A stretch of 64,000 nt of DNA from Adenanthera pavonina. Its lineage: Eukaryota; Streptophyta; Magnoliopsida; Fabales; Fabaceae. Positions 59,350 to 64,000 of the stretch are shown one piece after another (the first letter of the stretch is position 1; every line of letters begins with the position of its first letter). A program made the position numbers and the translations under genes. The stretch spans positions 16,742,501 through 16,806,500 of the forward strand of contig JAIVEN010000012.1 of assembly GCA_026686845.1 (NCBI GenBank). Reading direction: 5' to 3'. Under the pieces are notes generated by a model. It was not told the DNA's origin, made no database searches, and saw only the letters and a program-made list of their open reading frames with translations.

Positions 59350-60082
59350 ACTAAAACAAATAAGGAAAAGATGTGAAGATTTGGAGCATAATAAGAAGAC
59401 CTAGACAAACATTCTTTTAAGAGAAAGATCTACAACTTCAACAAGCACATCAACTAAAAATAACAAAAATTTAAACCAAACACAACAACTACAGTAACAA
59501 ACAAGGATCTTCCATTCTTTGCACTTATCGATGGCAAGGCAGCAAAGAGGAAGAAGGGGATATGATGGTGATGGTGACGGTCATGGGGAGGAATGTTTGA
59601 GGCTTGGGTGCATTGTGAAGATGACAATATCTAAGCAATGAAAGAAGGCCAAGGAGAAGAAGAGTTGAGTTCTCAGAGGAGAGGATTGATGACAATGACA
59701 AGATCTAAGGAAGGTGGTGACGGCGCTAATGACAATCACATGAAGCCGTGATTTGGATGTTGGTGGCAACTATGAGAGCAAGATGTGAAAGTGAGAGGTG
59801 AGAGTGAGATGTGCGATGGTGTGAGATATGAGGGAGTAGAGAATGACAAAGATGGAAATAGGATAAAAGAGAGAATATTTTGGAAATGGGAGAGTAAGAT
59901 GGGATTTTTAAGATAACCTAAGTATTTTTTTTATTTAGTGAAGTAGATTGGGCTGATCTAAGTTAGTTGAGCATGTTGGCACAACTCGCAACTCCAATTA
60001 GCTCGATTTTTTACATGTTGGGCCAGTACAATTCGGGCCAATTTGGTTAGTTTGGTGGGTTATGCACAACCCTGCTATGAAG

Positions 60083-61930
60083 AAATCCATTCTAATTCAC
60101 TATAGTACATTGATAATTGATTGTTTGTTGGTATCTAATTGTGTAGTGAATACTTCGACTTATATGCACTTGTTTCATATAATGGGTGCACTTCATATCT
60201 AGGGCAAAAGAAAAATATACAAATTAGTTAAAATATTTTATATAGGAATAAACATTTTTTAAATGTTTTGAATACCACTTGTAAGCAATATAAAACATCA
60301 ATTATCTATTGTTTGATACACCACTTGTTAAAACCTCAAGAGATGAAATCCGCCAAACTTTATCTTTATAAAAATATCACCTTTATTCCTCGAAACACTA
60401 CTTATTTAAGGTAAACATGCCAATGACTTGCTAATTATAGATTGAGGTTAAGTGTGCCAAAATCCCATTTAAGATAGGTATGGTAATTTGGCATCCATGT
60501 TCTAGCTCCTTCACTGATGGTGTAGTCTATGGTGCTGATAGGGCCCTCAAATGTAATTATCTTGAGATAAAAAATAACAATAGCTTTAGGTCCTTCCAAG
60601 GATAGCTTATTGCAGATTCTGGAGAGCTATGGTGATTTCAAGGAGACTACACTCGATTGTTGTTAAAATATTCTTATGGCAACACTAGACACAATGGAGG
60701 AGGTCCATTACAATCAAATTGAGTGGTAGTAAACCCACTTGTTGTCTTACTTTCAAATCCATAAGACTTTTGCCGTGGTCACTTTCAATAATGAAACAGT
60801 CATTGTATTTGCCTCACCAAAGTAGAGCTTGTAAGCTTTCTAGCCTAAACATAAGATTCATGGCCGCGTGGTCATTCTCTATTTTAATTAAGAAACAATG
60901 AGGAGAGAATGCAAATTGACCCTTTTTAAATAGAGGCTCAATATTTGTCAAATGTCTCTGACCATAACAAGAGCTAGTCCATGCAAATGAAATTTCAAGT
61001 TGGAGGAGGTGGGAGTTGGACAGAAGGAGGAGGAGCCTTCTTTATAAATGTTAAATGAACATTTCTCTTCCATTCAATAACACCCTTACATGCTAAACCC
61101 ACTTATCAAGCATATTAAGCATAAATATGTTTTAATAAGTGTTTGGCTATTTTTTGTCATTCCATCGAAAACTCATTCTTGCACTTAAATGGGTTCCTCA
61201 TAGAAGCATATACGACCTAGCTTCTCTATTTGATTCTCTGCTGGCAATGAGATTTTAGTGAAAGGAATCTACAGAAGTTAGAGCATGGGATGAGAATGGT
61301 GTGGGTGAGGAGGAGCTTGCCTAAAAATTATGGAAGATTGTGGAGAAAGGGTGAGAGACAAGAGGCCGTCGAAGATGAAGTGAGACAATGATGGCCAACG
61401 AAAAGAGAAAGAAAATGGAAGGAGGAATGAAAAAAAGCTAAGGCCATGTTTGGTTGACAGAAAATGGTGCAAGTGAGTAAGAGGTGGAACAATAAAAATA
61501 AATATAGATACAAATGAGCAAATAAAAATGAGAAAAATCAGAAAGTTGAAAAAATAAAATTTTCATAAAATTCCTCCAATCTAATGATAAAAATATCCTT
61601 TCAAAATTTCAATCTACATAAACAATGATCTACAAGAAAATATTACATTAAATAGATTATGTTTTCGCTTAAACAAAGCACAATATAAATCAAATTAAAT
61701 TTTCATCCAAAGATATTAAATTGATTGGGGGATGAAATTTAAATTTAATTTAAAGGAAAATTATGAGATAAAATAATAAAAATAAGCCAAAATTTCATGT
61801 TAAAATTGCTTAAATATGGGGAATAAAAATAATAAAAATTCTTCATTATCAATCCTTTGTCACTTCTATTCAATTTTAAAGATTAGATTGTATAATTTAT
61901 GCAGTATAATTAGTCATGTAATATTATCAA
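60083..61930. other. Intergenic stretch without a supported gene
   Basis: Composition is mixed and no frame carries a recognisable domain. Near 61450 a GGCCATGTTTGGTTGAC sequence resembles a DNA-transposon end. A weak inverse (CAGTGCCCATTTGGTTTTTA) lies near 63850, which could bracket an old element around the Mutator-like insertion. Confidence 0.5.
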
Positions 61931-62069
61931 GGAAAAATGACATTTTAAGACCAAAATATTCAATTAATGCAATTTTAGGATCAAAACATTCTAAAATGAC
62001 AGAAAGAGATCATGATCTCAAATTGATCAAAATTTAAAATAGGAAATGACCTAAATATTTTTGTTAAAA

Positions 62070-63311
62070 AGTTTGATATTTAACTCTTATGTAGGGGTAG
62101 GAATAGGACATACCAGGTTAAACTTTGCCTAAACAGGCTAGGCTTGCAATGGAGACTTTAAGTTTGAGCCTGACCTATTAGCCTATATTAGGCTTAGACC
62201 TGACCCTGCAAAATGCCTGACTTGGCCTGAAGCCTATTTAAATTGGTAGGCCTTTAAATTGGCTTAAAAGCCTAGGTCTTAAAGGCTTTAAACAGGCTAA
62301 TGGCCTCTTTAAAACCTACATAACAATAAGAAATCAACAAAAGAAATATATATGTTTAAATAAAAAAATTACTAAAGGACTTATCTTGTACATCATTCTA
62401 CATAATAATAACAAAAATTAATCTTATAACGCTATCCATACTCAAGTTATAGTTAAAACCTTATTCAACATATGTGTTTGCAAAGAGAGACGCAATAGAG
62501 ATTAATGGACGATGGCTTGAGAGAATGGAGGCACTGATGGAAGCTGAGCTTATGTTAGGGTTTGTCGGTTTGACTGTTTAAGAGAGATAAGAAGAAATTG
62601 AAAATAAAACTGGAGCAAGGAGGCACAATAGAGATTTAAAATGATTGAAAAAAATAACATTACATTGTAAAAAAAATTAATTTTTATTATATATTTTATA
62701 TATAATATAAAATAAAAAATATAAACAAGCATGACTTGATAGGCTTCAAGCCAGGCTTAGGATAAACAGGCCAGACCTATTTAACTAAATAGGCCTAGCT
62801 ATTAGCTTGAGCCTGGCTTATTTAAATAAATAGGCCAGGCTTCATATAGGCTAGGTCGTAGGCCCTTGGTAGAGGCCTGACCTATTTTTATCTCTACTCT
62901 TATGATTTACTACTCAGGTTCTATGATTTGACAATGAGCTTCCCCCAATTTTATACTGGACATATTATGATCACAAAAAAATTCAACTAATTAGTCTCAA
63001 AGTTTGACATTCAGCTCTTGCAATTTACTACTCAGGTTCCATGATTTGACATTAAATTTCCCCCGGTTTTACATTGAACACATTATGATCACCCAAGAAT
63101 TTAACTAGCCAATCTCAGAGTTTGACACTCAGCTCTTATGATTTACTAGTTAGGTTCCACGATTTGACACTGAACTTTCTTGGTTTTACACTGGACATAT
63201 TATGATCACCAAATAATTCAACTGATTAGTCTTAGAGTTTGACACTTAACTCCCATGATTTACTATTCAGATTCTATGATTTGACACTCAGCTTCCTAGG
63301 TTTTACACAGA
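62070..63311. repeat. 117-118-bp tandem repeats inside the Mutator-like element
   Basis: The marker ATGATCAC occurs at 62967, 63085 and 63202 (steps of 118 and 117). It is accompanied each time by GTTTGACACTCAGCTC, ATTTACTACTCAGGTTC and TATGATTTGACACT-like blocks. The first unit begins at about 62070 and is split by the nested hAT element. One further unit, inverted, lies in the right arm. Confidence 0.8.
62092..62896. mobile_element. hAT-type MITE nested in the Mutator-like element (805 bp)
   Basis: The left end TAGGGGTAGGAATAGG and the reverse-complemented right end TAGAGATAAAAATAGG form 16-bp imperfect inverted repeats. The perfect 8-bp duplication CTCTTATG lies at 62084-62091 and 62897-62904. 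Removing the insert restores the 117-bp repeat of the host element. The interior is full of AGGCCTGACCTATT- and AGGCTTAGGC-like words and has no transposase. Confidence 0.9.
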
Positions 63312-63565
63312 CAATTGAATTTTTTTCGTGATTATAATGTGTCCAGTATAAAATTAGAGAAACTCAGTGTCAAATTGTGAAATTTGAGTAGTAAAAAGTA
63401 AAAGTTTAGTATAAAATTTTTTAATAAGGGCATTTAGATCATTCATATTTAAAATTTTGATCAATTTTAAATAACGATCTCTTTTTATCATTTTGGAATG
63501 TTTTAGTTCTAAAATGACATTAATTGAATATTTTGGTTCTAAAGTGTCATTTTTCCTATTATCAA

Positions 63566-64000
63566 TCTTTTTAATATTTTAATTTTGAAACTTTTATTTT
63601 TTTAGACAAACATACACACACATGCATATTTATTAAATAGGTATTAGATAAAGGAAATTTATCTATCAAAAGTTGGGAAAAATTATATATTTATATAGAA
63701 CTGCTTTTAATTGAAATCATCTAAACATAATCACTTTTCCTCCAACCAATTGTTAAGTAAATCATCCAAATATAAATACTTTAATTCAAAACTAATTTTT
63801 ACCATAATCGCATTGTAAAATCAATTCCACCAAAACTTATTTTTGACTAACTAAAAACCAAATGGGCACTGAAGGATGTTTAGTAATCCAAGGGAATGAG
63901 ATAGTGAAAGTGGAGATATTTGAACAATTCAGAAGCATTTTACCTTAGAAAATATTTTTTCTTTAATTAAGAAATACACATTTGGGTTTTAGAGGCATAA
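63566..64000. other. Gene-free end of window
   Basis: AT-rich sequence in which I see nothing coding. The AACCAAATGGGCACTG near 63850 may be a transposon end. Confidence 0.5.

Larger units (their letters stand above)
47024..60074. mobile_element. hAT-like non-autonomous element hosting the copia insertion
   Basis: The outer left end TATAGGTGAGCATAGGCC and the reverse-complemented right end CAGGGTTGTGCATAACCC resemble hAT termini. They are flanked by an 8-bp near-duplication, CTATAAAG at 47016-47023 and CTATGAAG at 60075-60082 (one mismatch). Without the copia element it would be about 865 bp (47024-47163 plus 59350-60074). I saw no transposase. Eight-base duplications are the hAT hallmark. 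The mismatch implies age. Confidence 0.6.
61931..63556. mobile_element. Non-autonomous Mutator-like element with about 245-bp inverted repeats
   Basis: The left end GGAAAAATGACATTTTAAGA and the reverse-complemented right end GGAAAAATGACACTTTAGAA open long inverted repeats. They cover about 61931-62985 on the left (ignoring the nested 805-bp insert and its duplication) and 63312-63556 on the right. The perfect 9-bp duplication TATTATCAA lies at 61922-61930 and 63557-63565. Long inverted repeats plus a 9-bp duplication define Mutator-like elements. No transposase is present, so it depends on one in trans. Its centre is made of direct 117-118-bp repeats. Confidence 0.88.

Noticed and set aside
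61441..63875. GGCCATGTTTGGTT and CCATTTGGTTTTTA as ends of one transposon
   Set aside because: The match is short and offset, and I found no target duplication on the two sides.

Overview
This window is nuclear DNA from a flowering plant, most likely a core eudicot. It is very AT-rich, its genes have many GT-AG introns, and it carries Stowaway-type MITEs, Ty1/copia and Ty3/gypsy LTRs and plant-type hAT and Mutator-like elements. The three host genes match plant-specific families. I cannot name the species from the sequence alone.

Host genes. (1) 13510-18877, minus strand: a three-exon NAC transcription factor of the BEARSKIN/SOMBRERO root-cap type, 365 aa, with a 3.4-kb first intron swollen by MITEs. 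(2) 31424-36028, plus strand: a six-exon VPS9-type exchange factor for RAB5 GTPases, with a GC-AG fourth intron and a one-base frame break in its last exon. (3) 36245-39253, minus strand: a five-exon, 773-aa PHD-finger protein of the At1g33420/MMD1/MS1 group, with an expanded 16-residue repeat near its C-terminus. Genes 2 and 3 are convergent, with stop codons about 216 bp apart. No tRNA, rRNA or CRISPR was recognised.

The rest is mostly repeats, many of them nested. At 341-3775 an RTE-like LINE remnant is split by a 2.55-kb solo LTR with a 5-bp target duplication. At 22803-24260 there is a gypsy-type solo LTR with a 5-bp duplication; upstream of its TATA box it carries a 64-bp tandem array organised as 256-bp higher-order units. 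At 47164-59349 there is a two-LTR copia element of Sirevirus type with gag, protease, integrase, RT, RNase H and an extra downstream ORF, all broken by stops or frameshifts. This element sits inside an hAT-like element (47024-60074). At 61931-63556 a Mutator-like element with long inverted repeats and a perfect 9-bp duplication contains an 805-bp hAT element with a perfect 8-bp duplication.

I found no convincing new multi-gene system. The most useful leads are the VPS9 frame break, the GC-AG intron, the higher-order repeat inside an LTR, the dense TTCGAA/TTCGTCTG motif arrays shared by two LTRs, the nested DNA transposons and a long hairpin at 19947-20126. All homology statements come from recognising motifs by eye; no database search was run.
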